64,000 bases of DNA, taken from the NCBI RefSeq assembly GCF_963675815.1, contig NZ_OY776574.1, forward strand, positions 2,598,001-2,662,000. Direction: 5' to 3'. Of the stretch, positions 51,643-60,441 are shown piece after piece. Position numbers and translations under genes: made by a program. The notes under the pieces are model-generated. The model made no database searches and was not told the origin of the DNA. It worked only from the letters and a program-made list of their open reading frames with translations. This DNA comes from an uncultured Desulfuromusa sp. GTDB taxonomy: Bacteria; Desulfobacterota; Desulfuromonadia; Desulfuromonadales; Geopsychrobacteraceae. Each line of letters begins with the position of its first letter. Position 1 is the stretch's first letter.

Positions 51643-52808
51643 AGAGGAAAATGTTGGCCGGGATTATCGTTCTGGCTTTGATTGGTACCGGTTATTATTT
51701 CACAACGGGAAAGACTGAAGCGACTCAAGCTCAAACTTCGGCACCACAACCACCACCGGTTGAAGTTACGGTTTTTACCATTGCACCTCAACAGACGATA
51801 CTGACCCGTGATCTTTCCGGTCGGACGTCTTCTTACCAGGTGGCTGAAATACGTCCACAGGTGACCGGAATTATTGTTGATCGTCTTTTCACAGAGGGAA
51901 GCTTTGTCAAAGCGGGGCAACAACTTTATCAGATCGATTCAGCATCATATGAAGCCGTACATGCAAGTAATATTGCTTATTTACGTAAGGCGGAAGCCAA
52001 TTTGAAAGCAGTCGAGCCCAAAGCGGAGCGTTACCGGAAACTGGTCGAAGTCGGTGGTGTCAGTCGCCAGAGCTACGATGATATCCTGGCGACTCTGGAG
52101 CAGGCCAGAGCTGATGTTGCTGTTGCCAAGGCGGCGGTGGTTTCGTCCCGGATTAACCTTGACTACACGAAAGTTTTTGCTCCTATCTCGGGGCGAATCG
52201 GCAAATCTGCCGTGACCAAGGGGGCGTTGGTGACTGCTAATCAGGCCGATGCTCTTGCGATTGTGCAGAACCTGAGCAGGGTTTATGTCGATGTCAATCA
52301 ATCGAGTGCTGAACTGATGAAATTGCGCAAGCAGATGACTTCGGGGAACAACACCGGCAGCATCAAAGCAGAGTTGATCCTTAAGGGAGAAAAAGATCCT
52401 TATGAGCTGAAAGGGGAGGTTCAGTTTTCTGATATCAGCGTTGATGAGGGCACCGGCATGGTCCAATTGCGGATTCTCTTTCCTAATCCTGACGGCTATT
52501 TGCTTCCCGGTTTATTTGTAAAAGCACGGGTGCCTCAGGCTCAGCTGGAAAACGCCATTCTTGTGCCACAGCAGTCGGTGGTCAGAAGCGCTGGAGGTGC
52601 AACGATTGTCTGGGCTGTTGGTGATGATAATGTTGTCAATACTCGCCCGGTTGAGGTCTCAAGAGCGTTGGGTGACAAATGGTTGATCAGTTCCGGACTA
52701 CAAGCGGGAGATAAAGTTATCGTTGCCGGTTTACAGAAAATCAAACCTGGAGCAAAAGTGACCCCGGTTGAAATTTCGACATCAGCCAGCGACAACAGGA
52801 TAGAGTAA
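51639..52808 (+). CDS. RND efflux periplasmic adaptor (membrane fusion protein)
   Basis: The 389-aa adaptor has an N-terminal signal/anchor (MLAGIIVLALIGTGYYF region), the HlyD-type lipoyl half-motif IRPQVTGIIVDRLFTEGSFVKAGQQLYQID (in parts), an alpha-hairpin (about 95-165), a second lipoyl half with VFAPISGRIGKS, and a beta-barrel domain. No lipobox Cys is seen, so it is held by an uncleaved helix or is periplasmic. It bridges the RND pump and outer-membrane channel. The stop overlaps the pump start (TAATG). Confidence 0.93.
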   Translation: MKRKMLAGIIVLALIGTGYYFTTGKTEATQAQTSAPQPPPVEVTVFTIAPQQTILTRDLSGRTSSYQVAEIRPQVTGIIVDRLFTEGSFVKAGQQLYQIDSASYEAVHASNIAYLRKAEANLKAVEPKAERYRKLVEVGGVSRQSYDDILATLEQARADVAVAKAAVVSSRINLDYTKVFAPISGRIGKSAVTKGALVTANQADALAIVQNLSRVYVDVNQSSAELMKLRKQMTSGNNTGSIKAELILKGEKDPYELKGEVQFSDISVDEGTGMVQLRILFPNPDGYLLPGLFVKARVPQAQLENAILVPQQSVVRSAGGATIVWAVGDDNVVNTRPVEVSRALGDKWLISSGLQAGDKVIVAGLQKIKPGAKVTPVEISTSASDNRIE

Positions 52809-55800
52809 TGCCAAGATTTTTTATTGAACGTCCCATCTTTGCATGGGTGATTGCCATCGTTATTATGTTGGGAGGAGTTTTTGCCATAGAAACTCTCCCT
52901 GTTGAACAATATCCAGACATCGCCCCTCCCAGTGTTACAATTAATGCCTCTTACCCTGGAGCATCGGCTGAGGTTCTGGAGAACAGCGTGACCCAGATCA
53001 TTGAACAGAGTTTGACCGGAATCGATTTCTTGCGTTATTTCTCTTCTTCCAGTGACTCAAACGGTAACCTTTCTATTACGCTGACTTTTGAACCTGAAGC
53101 TAATCCTGATATTGCTCAGGTGCAAGTGCAGAATAAGGTTTCGGGTGTCACCAGTCTGTTACCTCAGACGGTGCAGCAGCTTGGGGTTAACGTCAAGAAA
53201 TCCTCCTCCAGTTTTTTGATGGTTATCGGTGTCTATTCGACTGACCCTGATGTGACTGAACATGAAATCAGCGATTATTTGAAATCGCAAATGTCTGAGC
53301 CCATCAGCCGTGTTACCGGTGTCGGTGATGTTATGGTTTTTGGTGAGCAGCATTCAATGCGTATCTGGCTTAATCCGGAACAATTGCACAGCTATAGCCT
53401 GATGCCTGCAGATATAGAAGCTGCCGTGCAAGCCCAGAATGTTGAAGTGACCGCAGGACAGCTCGGTGGCGCACCGGCGGTTAAAGGACAGCAACTCAAT
53501 GCTTCGATCAGGGCGATGTCCAAACTGGAAACGATTGAGGATTTTGAAAATATTCTCATCAAGGTGAATGAAGATGGATCGCAGGTGCGGTTGCGTGATG
53601 TCGCCCGGCTTGAACTGGGATCTCAATCTTACAGTCGCATCGCTCGCTATAAAGGTTCTCCGGCTAGTGGTATGGGGGTTTATCTGGGGACCGGAGCTAA
53701 TGCCCTTGATACAGCAGCGCTGGTCAAAGCGAAGGCACAGGAGCTTAAGGCGTTCATGCCCGAGAGCTATCGGATTGTTTTCCCTTATGACACGACACCT
53801 TTTGTGGAGTTGTCTATCAATGAAGTCTTCAAGACTCTTATCGAAGCCGTCGTCCTGGTGTTTTTGGTCATGTTCCTGTTTTTACAGAACCTGCGGGCTA
53901 CCCTAATACCGACTATTGCTGTTCCTGTCGTTTTGCTGGGTACCTTCGGCATTTTGTCAGCTTTTGGCTATTCTATTAATGTTTTGACCATGTTTGCCAT
54001 GGTTCTGGCGATAGGTTTGTTGGTCGACGATGCCATAGTTGTGGTTGAGAATGTCGAACGGGTGATGAGTGAAGAGGGGTTGCCTCCCAAAGAGGCCACC
54101 CGGAAATCAATGCAGCAGATCACTGGGGCTCTGGTGGGGATTGCCATGGTTCTTTCCGCGGTGTTTGTCCCTATGGCTTTTTTCAGCGGATCGACCGGAG
54201 CCATCTATCGTCAATTTTCTATTACGATCGTTTCTGCTATGGCGTTGTCGGTGCTGGTGGCGCTGGTGTTGACCCCGGCACTCTGTGCGACCATGCTCAA
54301 ACCTGTTGAAAAGGGGCATGGTCTGAAGAAAAAAGGATTTTTCGGCTGGTTCAATCGTACCTTTGAACGAGGCAAGGTCACATATCGGAAAAGTGTCGGC
54401 TTCGTTGCCGCTCGCTCGATTAAATTTTTTCTCGTTTATCTGATTATTATCGGCGGATTGGTTTTTATGTTCAAGCAGTTGCCGACCGCTTTTTTACCTG
54501 ATGAGGATCAGGGCATTATGATGCTGATGATCCAGGCGCCACCGGGAGCCACTCTGGAACGGACTCGGGAAAGTGCCAAAAAGGTAGAAGAATACTTTTT
54601 GACTCAGGAAGCAGAGAATGTTGACAGTATTTTTACCGCGACGGGTTTCAGCTTTGCCGGTCAAGGGCAGAATGTCGGTCTTGGATTCGTGCGTCTTAAA
54701 GACTGGGACTTGCGTCTTCGTCCGGATCAGAAATCTCAGGCGATTGCCCAGCGTGCTATGGGCCATCTCTATGGCATTAAAGATGCTTCAGTTTATGCGT
54801 TTATCCCGCCTCCGATTCCAGCTTTGGGAAATGCCAGCGGGTTCGATTTTAAGCTGATTGACCAGGCAGGTTTGGGGCATGATGCTTTGTTGCAAGCCCG
54901 GAACATGATGCTGGGAATGGCATCACAGGATCCCCGCATGGTTGGGGTACGGCCAAATGGCCTTTCCGATGTCCCCCAGTATAAACTTGACATCGATCAA
55001 GAGAAAGCCTCGGCGTTTGGATTATCGATCAACGCGATTACTGACACTATTGGAACAGCCTGGGGATCAACCTATGTCAATGATTTTGTTGATCAAGGCC
55101 GGATAAAGAGGGTGTATATGCAAGGGGATGCTCCCTATCGCATGCTCCCCGAAGATGTTCAACGCTGGTACGTTCGCAACGACAAAGGGAACATGGTGCC
55201 ATTTTCTTCTTTTGTGACCGGGGATTGGGGATACGGCCCGTCCCGTCTGGAGCGCTATAACGGCCGTTCTTCCATGGAGATTCTCGGGGCTCCGGCCCAG
55301 GGTATCAGTTCTGGTGTCGTCATGGCTGCTATTGAAGAAATGGCTGAAAAACTACCTGAGGGTATTGCACTCGAATGGACCGGACTCTCCTATGAGGAAC
55401 GAATGGCTGGTTCCCAGACCACTCTCCTTTATGGCGTTTCATTGTTGATTGTATTTCTGTGCCTGGCTGCTCTGTACGAAAGTTGGACGATTCCATTTGC
55501 CGTCATGCTTATCGTTCCGCTGGGTATTATCGGAACTGTTGCGGCAACCAGGTTCTCCGGGTTGTCCAATGATGTTTATTTTCAGATTGCTCTGTTGACG
55601 ACGGTCGGTCTGGTGGCTAAGAACGCGATTTTGATTGTTGAGTTTGCCAAGAGTCTGGTTGAAAGTGGGCGGAGTATTATTGTTTCGACCATGTTGGCGG
55701 CTGAGCAGCGGCTGCGACCGATCTTGATGACTTCCATGGCTTTCATCCTCGGGGTGACCCCGTTGGCGATAGCCAATGGTGCAGGCTCCGCGAGCCAGAA

Positions 55801-55915
55801 TGCTATCGGCATCGGCGTTATCGGCGGGATGATTGCGGCCACAACTTTGGCTATGGTCTTTGTGCCGATGTTTTTCATTGTGATTGAAAAATGGTCGATG
55901 AAGAGAAAAAAGTAA
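52808..55915 (+). CDS. RND multidrug efflux pump, HAE-1 (AcrB-like)
   Basis: This 1035-aa inner-membrane trimeric pump of the AcrB/MexB type begins MPRFFIERPIFAWVIAIV. The proton-relay Asp pair is in GLLVDDAIVVVEN (D407, D408), with the partner Lys in VAKNAILIVEF (K938). Two large periplasmic loops and 12 helices are evident. It exports drugs, dyes and detergents using the proton gradient. It follows the adaptor with one base of overlap, and an outer-membrane factor gene follows. Confidence 0.95.
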   Translation: MPRFFIERPIFAWVIAIVIMLGGVFAIETLPVEQYPDIAPPSVTINASYPGASAEVLENSVTQIIEQSLTGIDFLRYFSSSSDSNGNLSITLTFEPEANPDIAQVQVQNKVSGVTSLLPQTVQQLGVNVKKSSSSFLMVIGVYSTDPDVTEHEISDYLKSQMSEPISRVTGVGDVMVFGEQHSMRIWLNPEQLHSYSLMPADIEAAVQAQNVEVTAGQLGGAPAVKGQQLNASIRAMSKLETIEDFENILIKVNEDGSQVRLRDVARLELGSQSYSRIARYKGSPASGMGVYLGTGANALDTAALVKAKAQELKAFMPESYRIVFPYDTTPFVELSINEVFKTLIEAVVLVFLVMFLFLQNLRATLIPTIAVPVVLLGTFGILSAFGYSINVLTMFAMVLAIGLLVDDAIVVVENVERVMSEEGLPPKEATRKSMQQITGALVGIAMVLSAVFVPMAFFSGSTGAIYRQFSITIVSAMALSVLVALVLTPALCATMLKPVEKGHGLKKKGFFGWFNRTFERGKVTYRKSVGFVAARSIKFFLVYLIIIGGLVFMFKQLPTAFLPDEDQGIMMLMIQAPPGATLERTRESAKKVEEYFLTQEAENVDSIFTATGFSFAGQGQNVGLGFVRLKDWDLRLRPDQKSQAIAQRAMGHLYGIKDASVYAFIPPPIPALGNASGFDFKLIDQAGLGHDALLQARNMMLGMASQDPRMVGVRPNGLSDVPQYKLDIDQEKASAFGLSINAITDTIGTAWGSTYVNDFVDQGRIKRVYMQGDAPYRMLPEDVQRWYVRNDKGNMVPFSSFVTGDWGYGPSRLERYNGRSSMEILGAPAQGISSGVVMAAIEEMAEKLPEGIALEWTGLSYEERMAGSQTTLLYGVSLLIVFLCLAALYESWTIPFAVMLIVPLGIIGTVAATRFSGLSNDVYFQIALLTTVGLVAKNAILIVEFAKSLVESGRSIIVSTMLAAEQRLRPILMTSMAFILGVTPLAIANGAGSASQNAIGIGVIGGMIAATTLAMVFVPMFFIVIEKWSMKRKK

Positions 55916-55939
55916 AACCAGAATTAAGAAGTGAGGCTG

Positions 55940-57346
55940 ATGATGCGCTATAAAATTCTAACCGCTTTTCTGCTGCTGACAGTGATGCTGGGTTGTTCGA
56001 TGATTCCTGCTTACCAACGGCCCGACTCTCCGGTCGCCGTAACCTGGCCGGAACAGACGCCTGATCCTGATACACAGGTCGGCTTTGCCGCTGAGATCGC
56101 CTGGAAAGATTATATCCAATCCGAGGTTCTTCATGATTTGATTGAACGGGTGTTGGAGAACAACCGTGATCTTCGTATTGCGGCTCTGAATATTGAGCAA
56201 GCTCAAGCCACCTATCGCATCCAACGGACTGCACTGTTGCCAACGATTGCGGCTAACGGCAAGGCTGCCCGGACGGGAGTTCCGGATGATGTCAGTTCCA
56301 CCGGTCGAGGCTACACTGCTACAAGCCTTAATGCTAATGTTGCTTTGGCTGCTTATGAGCTAGATTTTTTTGGTCGTGTCAGAAGTCTCAATCAAGCCGC
56401 TTTGGAAGCTTATCTGGCAACGGAAGAGGCGTGGGTTAGTGCCCGAATTTCGTTGATTGCTGAGACGGCGAATGCTTATTTAAGTCTCCTTGCAGATCAG
56501 AAACTGTTACAGTTGTCGAAAGATAATCATTCTTCTCAGGTAGAAACGTATCAGGTTGTCAAGCTCCAGTTTGATGTCGGTTCCGTCACTCGACTTGATG
56601 TGGCTCAAGCAGCAACAGCAGTTGAGAATGCGCGTGTCGCGATTGCCCGCTATAGCAGGCGAGTGGCTCAGGATCGAAATGCCCTTATTTATCTGGCTGG
56701 GGACGATATCGGTGACCTCCTGAGTCAGGAAGAGACCATCGACACGGTTCAGATGATCGAAAATCTGCCGGCAGGTCTCCCTTCAGCTCTTCTGTTGCAG
56801 CGCCCAGATATTCGTCAGGCAGAGCATGTCCTCAAATCGGCAAATGCCGATATCGGTGCAGCGCGGGCGGCCCTCTATCCGTCGATCAGCCTCACAGGCG
56901 CTTTTGGTCTGGCGAGCGACAGTCTTGATGGGCTGGTCAAATCTGGAGCCATGTATGCCTGGAACTTTTCCCCTTCACTGACGGTTCCGATCTTTAACCG
57001 TGGCAAGCTGAAGGCCTCCCTCGAAGTCGCTGAAGTGAACGAGAAAATAGCGGCAACTCAGTATGAGCAGGCAATTCAGACGGCTTTTCGTGAAGTTGCT
57101 GACCAATTGGCAGCGCGCAGGACTTATCAGTTTCAGCTTGATGCCCAGGATGCTCTTGTTAGTACAACGAATGAAGCTTATGAGTTGTCAAAAACACGTT
57201 ACGATAATGGTGTTGATAATTTTCTGATTGTACTTGATTCTCAGCGCTCGTTGTTTGCTGCTCAGCAGGAGGCGATAAGCGTCAAGCAAGCTTATCTGGC
57301 TAATCTGGTCAGTCTGTACAAGGTCCTCGGTGGTGGGCAGCTTTAA
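55940..57346 (+). CDS. NodT/OprM-family outer-membrane efflux lipoprotein
   Basis: The 468-aa protein has a lipoprotein signal ending VMLGC and begins the mature chain with MIPAYQRPD, like OprM/NodT. Two repeated OEP domains contain LRIAALNIEQAQATY and, near the C-terminus, SRTRYDNGVDNFL-like sequence (here SKTRYDNGVDNFLIVLD). It forms the TolC-like trimeric channel for the RND pump. The ATG at 55940 (or 55943) follows GTGAGG; the frame from GTG 55931 is less likely. A terminator follows. Confidence 0.94.
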   Translation: MMRYKILTAFLLLTVMLGCSMIPAYQRPDSPVAVTWPEQTPDPDTQVGFAAEIAWKDYIQSEVLHDLIERVLENNRDLRIAALNIEQAQATYRIQRTALLPTIAANGKAARTGVPDDVSSTGRGYTATSLNANVALAAYELDFFGRVRSLNQAALEAYLATEEAWVSARISLIAETANAYLSLLADQKLLQLSKDNHSSQVETYQVVKLQFDVGSVTRLDVAQAATAVENARVAIARYSRRVAQDRNALIYLAGDDIGDLLSQEETIDTVQMIENLPAGLPSALLLQRPDIRQAEHVLKSANADIGAARAALYPSISLTGAFGLASDSLDGLVKSGAMYAWNFSPSLTVPIFNRGKLKASLEVAEVNEKIAATQYEQAIQTAFREVADQLAARRTYQFQLDAQDALVSTTNEAYELSKTRYDNGVDNFLIVLDSQRSLFAAQQEAISVKQAYLANLVSLYKVLGGGQL

Positions 57347-57361
57347 TCCTGTCGATGCAAA

Positions 57362-57404
57362 AAAAGACCGCCATTTCCCAACACAAAGGAAATGGCGGTC
57401 TTTT
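57362..57404 (+). terminator. terminator of the efflux operon
   Basis: A 17-bp perfect stem AAAAGACCGCCATTTCC/GGAAATGGCGGTCTTTT with a 9-base loop lies 15 bases after the last efflux gene. Confidence 0.93.
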
Positions 57405-57423
57405 CATTGACATAGGAGAATCG

Positions 57424-57695
57424 GGGGACATAATACCGATTTAAAAGTTTTTCAAGTGGAAAAAGAAACCATTAACCTGTCTATCACATACCAAATCACA
57501 TGAAATGATGCTGATCCGGAGGGGGATTGATGGCACGTTTTCACGTCTGGTTGTTCCAACCTATCCATATCACATAGTCCAGCGTGGTGTCCGTTTCATG
57601 GACATCTTTTCTGATGATCAAGATCGACTTGCCTATTTGCAAATGATGGCAGAAGAAGCCGAATTCTCAGGAGTGACCTTCCTGTTATGGTGCCT
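57424..57695. mobile_element. truncated element of the MITE family, copy 3
   Basis: It has the left end GGGGACATAATACC (57424-57437) and the conserved leader, then the transposase start at 57530 with a 2-base deletion near its fifth codon. Similarity to copy 4 stops at about 57695 and no right end is present. It keeps sequence (AYLQMMAEEAEFSGVTFL) that copies 1 and 2 have lost, so it derives from a longer parent. Confidence 0.8.
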
Positions 57696-58175
57696 AACTG
57701 GGATTTGCCTCCTACCGGTTTGTCATTATTTACAATAAAAAATGAGAAAAAGCTTGACAGTTGTCGAAATTAGCACAAAAATACCGTACAAATTAAGACA
57801 AAAAAAGTCACAATTGTTGGGTGAGTTTTCTGCCACGGAATTTTTTAATTAACCAGCGGAAAGGAGAATCTTTAGTTGTACCCTTAAATATGACTAAAAT
57901 GGTTAATTTTAATTTTGTTGTTCTGGCTGTTGATTCAGCATGTATTGCCTAGTGTCCTGGTAGGTAAGTTGTTTGAATGATTTCTGAAATTTTTTTTCGC
58001 TGTCAAGGTATGCCGCCGCAGGCTTAGTTCTGAAGCCGGGCAGGCAGAAAATAGACAGCGGTAAAAAGAGGCCGGGATGAGTCGTAATAACTAACCGCAT
58101 AGGGCACTAATCTAAGGCCTGGGTGCCTAAACGAACGCGAGTAAGCGTTCATACGTGTAATAAAAGGAGATGAAG
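57696..58175. other. 480-bp non-coding stretch before the OmpW-like gene
   Basis: The first 300 bases are AT-rich with no gene. From 57998 the sequence becomes structured (see next entry). No long ORF looks real. Confidence 0.5.
57998..58155 (+). ncRNA. structured 5' leader RNA of the OmpW-like gene
   Basis: CGCTGTC (57998-58004) pairs with GACAGCG (58054-58060) to close a 63-nt domain that contains GGCTT/AAGCC (58021-58037) flanked by GCC/GGC. Two more hairpins follow: GGGCAC/GTGCCT (about 58105-58130) and GAACGC/GCGTTC (about 58133-58150). The start site is 20 bases after the last. It does not match the c-di-GMP, cobalamin or other riboswitch patterns I know. Confidence 0.45.
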
Positions 58176-58793
58176 ATGGAAATGAAGAGGTTTGGAAAAA
58201 GTGTGTTTGTTTTGGTTGTTGTATTGACCACAGCTGTTGTTTTTGCAGGTACAGTTTCAGCCGCGGACTACAAATATGGTATCCGTGTGCGAGGCCTTGC
58301 GGTTCTTCCAGATGCCGAAGCTGATAACGAACTTAGTAGCCTGGGGATTGATGCTTCAGATGATCTGACCCCCGAGCTTGATCTGGAGTTTTTTTTCACG
58401 TCTTATCTTTCCGCTGAACTGATCTTGGGAGTCACCAGGCATGATATTACATCCAATGGTTCCTATCTCGGTTCCACCTGGTTGCTGCCACCGACTTTAA
58501 CCCTGAAATATCATTTTCTTGCTGACTCTGACATCAGCCCTTACCTGGGTGCTGGAGTGAACTATGTGATTCCATTTGACGAGCAACTCAATGGCGTAAG
58601 CGATTTCAGCATTGACGAGAGTTTTGGCTGGGCGGTTCAAGCCGGTGTCGATTGGGCATTAGGTAACAGCTGGTATGCCAACATTGATTTTAAATATCTC
58701 AATGTTGAAACCGAAATGAAAATTGGTGGGGAAAAATATGATCTCGATCTCAATCCGGTCGTGATTGGTATGGGTGTCGGCTATAGATTCTGA
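58176..58793 (+). CDS. OmpW-family outer-membrane protein
   Basis: The 205-aa protein has a Sec signal (residues 1-29, ending AGTVSA) and an eight-stranded barrel pattern with YGIRVRGLAVLPDAEAD, FFFTSYLSAELILGVTRHDI, LLPPTLTLKYHF, PYLGAGVNYVIPF and a terminal aromatic (GVGYRF), all like OmpW. OmpW channels pass small hydrophobic compounds. ATG 58176 is six bases after AAGGAG; ATG 58170 touches that site. A terminator follows. Confidence 0.92.
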   Translation: MEMKRFGKSVFVLVVVLTTAVVFAGTVSAADYKYGIRVRGLAVLPDAEADNELSSLGIDASDDLTPELDLEFFFTSYLSAELILGVTRHDITSNGSYLGSTWLLPPTLTLKYHFLADSDISPYLGAGVNYVIPFDEQLNGVSDFSIDESFGWAVQAGVDWALGNSWYANIDFKYLNVETEMKIGGEKYDLDLNPVVIGMGVGYRF

Positions 58794-58829
58794 TCGTTCC
58801 CTGGCGCCTCTGGCCTGATTCTGTTTTAG

Positions 58830-58859
58830 ACTCCCCAGTTATGGCTGGGGAGTTTTTTT
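58830..58859 (+). terminator. terminator after the OmpW-like gene
   Basis: A perfect ACTCCCCAG/CTGGGGAGT stem with a 6-base loop and seven T lies 37 bases after the stop. Confidence 0.94.
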
Positions 58860-58875
58860 ATCTGGAACTGAAACG

Positions 58876-59523
58876 GGGGACATAATACCAATTTAAAAAT
58901 CTTGCAAGTGGAAAAAGAAACCTTTAACCTGTTTATCACATACCAATAACATGAAATGATGCTGATCCGGAGGGGGATTGATGGCACGTTTTGCACGTCT
59001 TGTTGTTCCAAACTATCCACATCACATAGTCCAACGCGGTGTCCGTTCCATGGACATCTTTTCTGATGACCAAGATCGGCTTGCCTATTTGCAAATGATG
59101 GCAGAAGAAGCTGAATTCTCAGGAGTGACCTTCCTGTCTTGGTGCCTGATGACCAATCATGTTCACCTCATTGCTGTTCCTGAACATGAAGATTCCCTGG
59201 CGCGCACCATCGGAGAAGCCCACCGTCGCTATACCCGTAAGAAGAATTTCACCGCAGGAGTCCGAGGTTATCTTACAGCTGTGGTGTAGTCGAAGACGAC
59301 CCTCTGGTCCAGCAACACTTACCCCAAATGGTAGACGATTGGTCAAAGTTTCTGGAGACGACAGATGAAGAACAGGATCGCATGATACTCAAAAACACGA
59401 AAATCGGTCGACCTTTGGGAAAGAAGAAATTCATTCTCGATCTGGAGAAGTTAACCGGTCGGGAGTTGATGTTGAAAACAGCAGGGAGGCCACGAGTTGA
59501 CAGGAAATAGGTATTATGTCCCC
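58876..59523. mobile_element. MITE-family element, copy 4 (longest, 648 bp)
   Basis: It is bounded by GGGGACATAATACC (58876-58889) and GGTATTATGTCCCC (59510-59523). It keeps the most of the parent transposase, in two frames, with the middle deleted. All four copies share the leader up to the transposase start and, except copy 3, the same right end. Confidence 0.88.
58981..59510 (+). pseudogene. broken REP-associated-type (Y1) transposase
   Basis: The first frame (58981-59289) reads ARFARLVVPNYPHHIVQRG and, further on, CLMTNHVHLIAVP, the HUH metal motif of IS200-like transposases, up to EAHRRYTRKKNF. After a deletion and frame change the C-terminal part appears at 59328-59510 (KIGRPLGKKKFILDLEKLTG and PRVDRK). 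The region with the catalytic Tyr is missing, so it cannot be active. It probably needed a full-length relative elsewhere to move. Confidence 0.85.
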
Positions 59524-59694
59524 GGAATATTATTCAGGTTGAAGAGTAGACCTGCATTCAATGCTTTTGAGGGGGGAAGATGTTTATTCAAATTTCAGAT
59601 AACAGCCCGTTTTCGCGCGCAGGGAAAGACCTGTTTGGTGGAGGCGGGCTGTTTTGTGTTTGGGGAGGGCAAACCCGTGGAAGCTTTGATTGTC

Positions 59695-59716
59695 AATGTG
59701 TAGACGCGACACCTAT
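59695..59716. repeat. solo end of the second transposase element
   Basis: AATGTGTAGACGCGACACCTAT matches the right end of the complete element (61378-61399) except one base. It stands alone, 620 bp left of that element. A 52-codon frame (59580-59738) runs through it but is not recognisable. Confidence 0.7.
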
Positions 59717-59779
59717 GGGGCGCGTTCTTGCAAATTGAATTCACCCACCAATGATACTTACGAAAGAAAGGGGACATAA

Positions 59780-60268
59780 GTGAAAAGTAAATTAGTTTTC
59801 TGTACGTTTGTTGCTGCATTAATACTTTTTACGCAGCCTTCAAAATCGATATCTACTGAAGTTAATAAAAACGAAAATGATCCTAATATCATTGATTATA
59901 CGAGGCACATTCAAGCTTTACTGGCAACAGAAGTAATGGATAAAAATAGAGTTAAAGTAAGAGTTGGTCCAATTCTTCAAGCGTGTGGGTCAAAAATATA
60001 TAAAGAACAATTTAGGTTATCAAAAAAAGAAATTTCTACATACATAATTAAAAGGCTTTTTGAGATCAGATCCGGGAATGATGAAAACGCAAAATTCTTA
60101 AAAGAAAGAACTGAAGATGAAATTTCAATAATCTTATCTGGGATCTTAACTCATATAAGGATGTATCAAGTTGGATTTAGAAATTCAATAGAGTTTAGTT
60201 TTGATATAAAGGCAGTTAAAAAAGAAGAATATTGCCGTTTGATTGAAAGAAACATTGACAATCTCTAA
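59780..60268 (+). CDS. hypothetical exported protein
   Basis: The 162-aa protein has an N-terminal signal-peptide-like segment (KSKLVFCTFVAALILFTQPS). The rest is helical, charged, AT-rich in its DNA, and unlike any family I recognise. The start is GTG 59780, after AAAGGGG. It lies between copy 4 and the complete transposase element, and a second, truncated gene follows it with a good ribosome-binding site, so it may be the first gene of a broken operon. Confidence 0.6.
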   Translation: MKSKLVFCTFVAALILFTQPSKSISTEVNKNENDPNIIDYTRHIQALLATEVMDKNRVKVRVGPILQACGSKIYKEQFRLSKKEISTYIIKRLFEIRSGNDENAKFLKERTEDEISIILSGILTHIRMYQVGFRNSIEFSFDIKAVKKEEYCRLIERNIDNL

Positions 60269-60278
60269 GGAGGGGAAA

Positions 60279-60377
60279 GTGGCTGATCGAACTAGTTGGG
60301 AAATATTCAGAGAGTCGAAAAAGAAACCTTTGGGGAATATAGGGGTCGCGTCTACACATTTCACGTGGGGAATATAG
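60279..60377 (+). pseudogene. gene start cut by element insertion
   Basis: GTG 60279 follows AAGGAGGGG (60267-60275) and reads VADRTSWEIFRESKKKP before it enters the repeated end of the transposase element at about 60331 and stops at 60377. It looks like the first 17 codons of a gene downstream of the exported protein, cut off by the insertion. No continuation is seen after the element. Confidence 0.5.
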
Positions 60378-60400
60378 GGGTCGCGTCTACACATTTCACG
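60331..60400. repeat. two tandem 35-bp copies of the element's left end
   Basis: The 35-bp unit starting TGGGGAATATAGGGG is repeated exactly, 60331-60365 and 60366-60400. The second copy is nearest the transposase gene. Confidence 0.95.
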
Positions 60401-60441
60401 AAATGCAGGGTTTGTCTTAACTAACAAGAGGAGACGGAAAA

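Noticed and set aside
57998..58155. c-di-GMP (GEMM) riboswitch
   Set aside because: The conserved GGCAAACC and GGGACGCAAAGCC-type blocks are absent.
59598..59653. Another attC site (AACAGCCCG...CGGGCTGTT)
   Set aside because: The stem is present, but there is no GTTRRRY/RYYYAAC heptamer pair and no cassette gene bounded by it.
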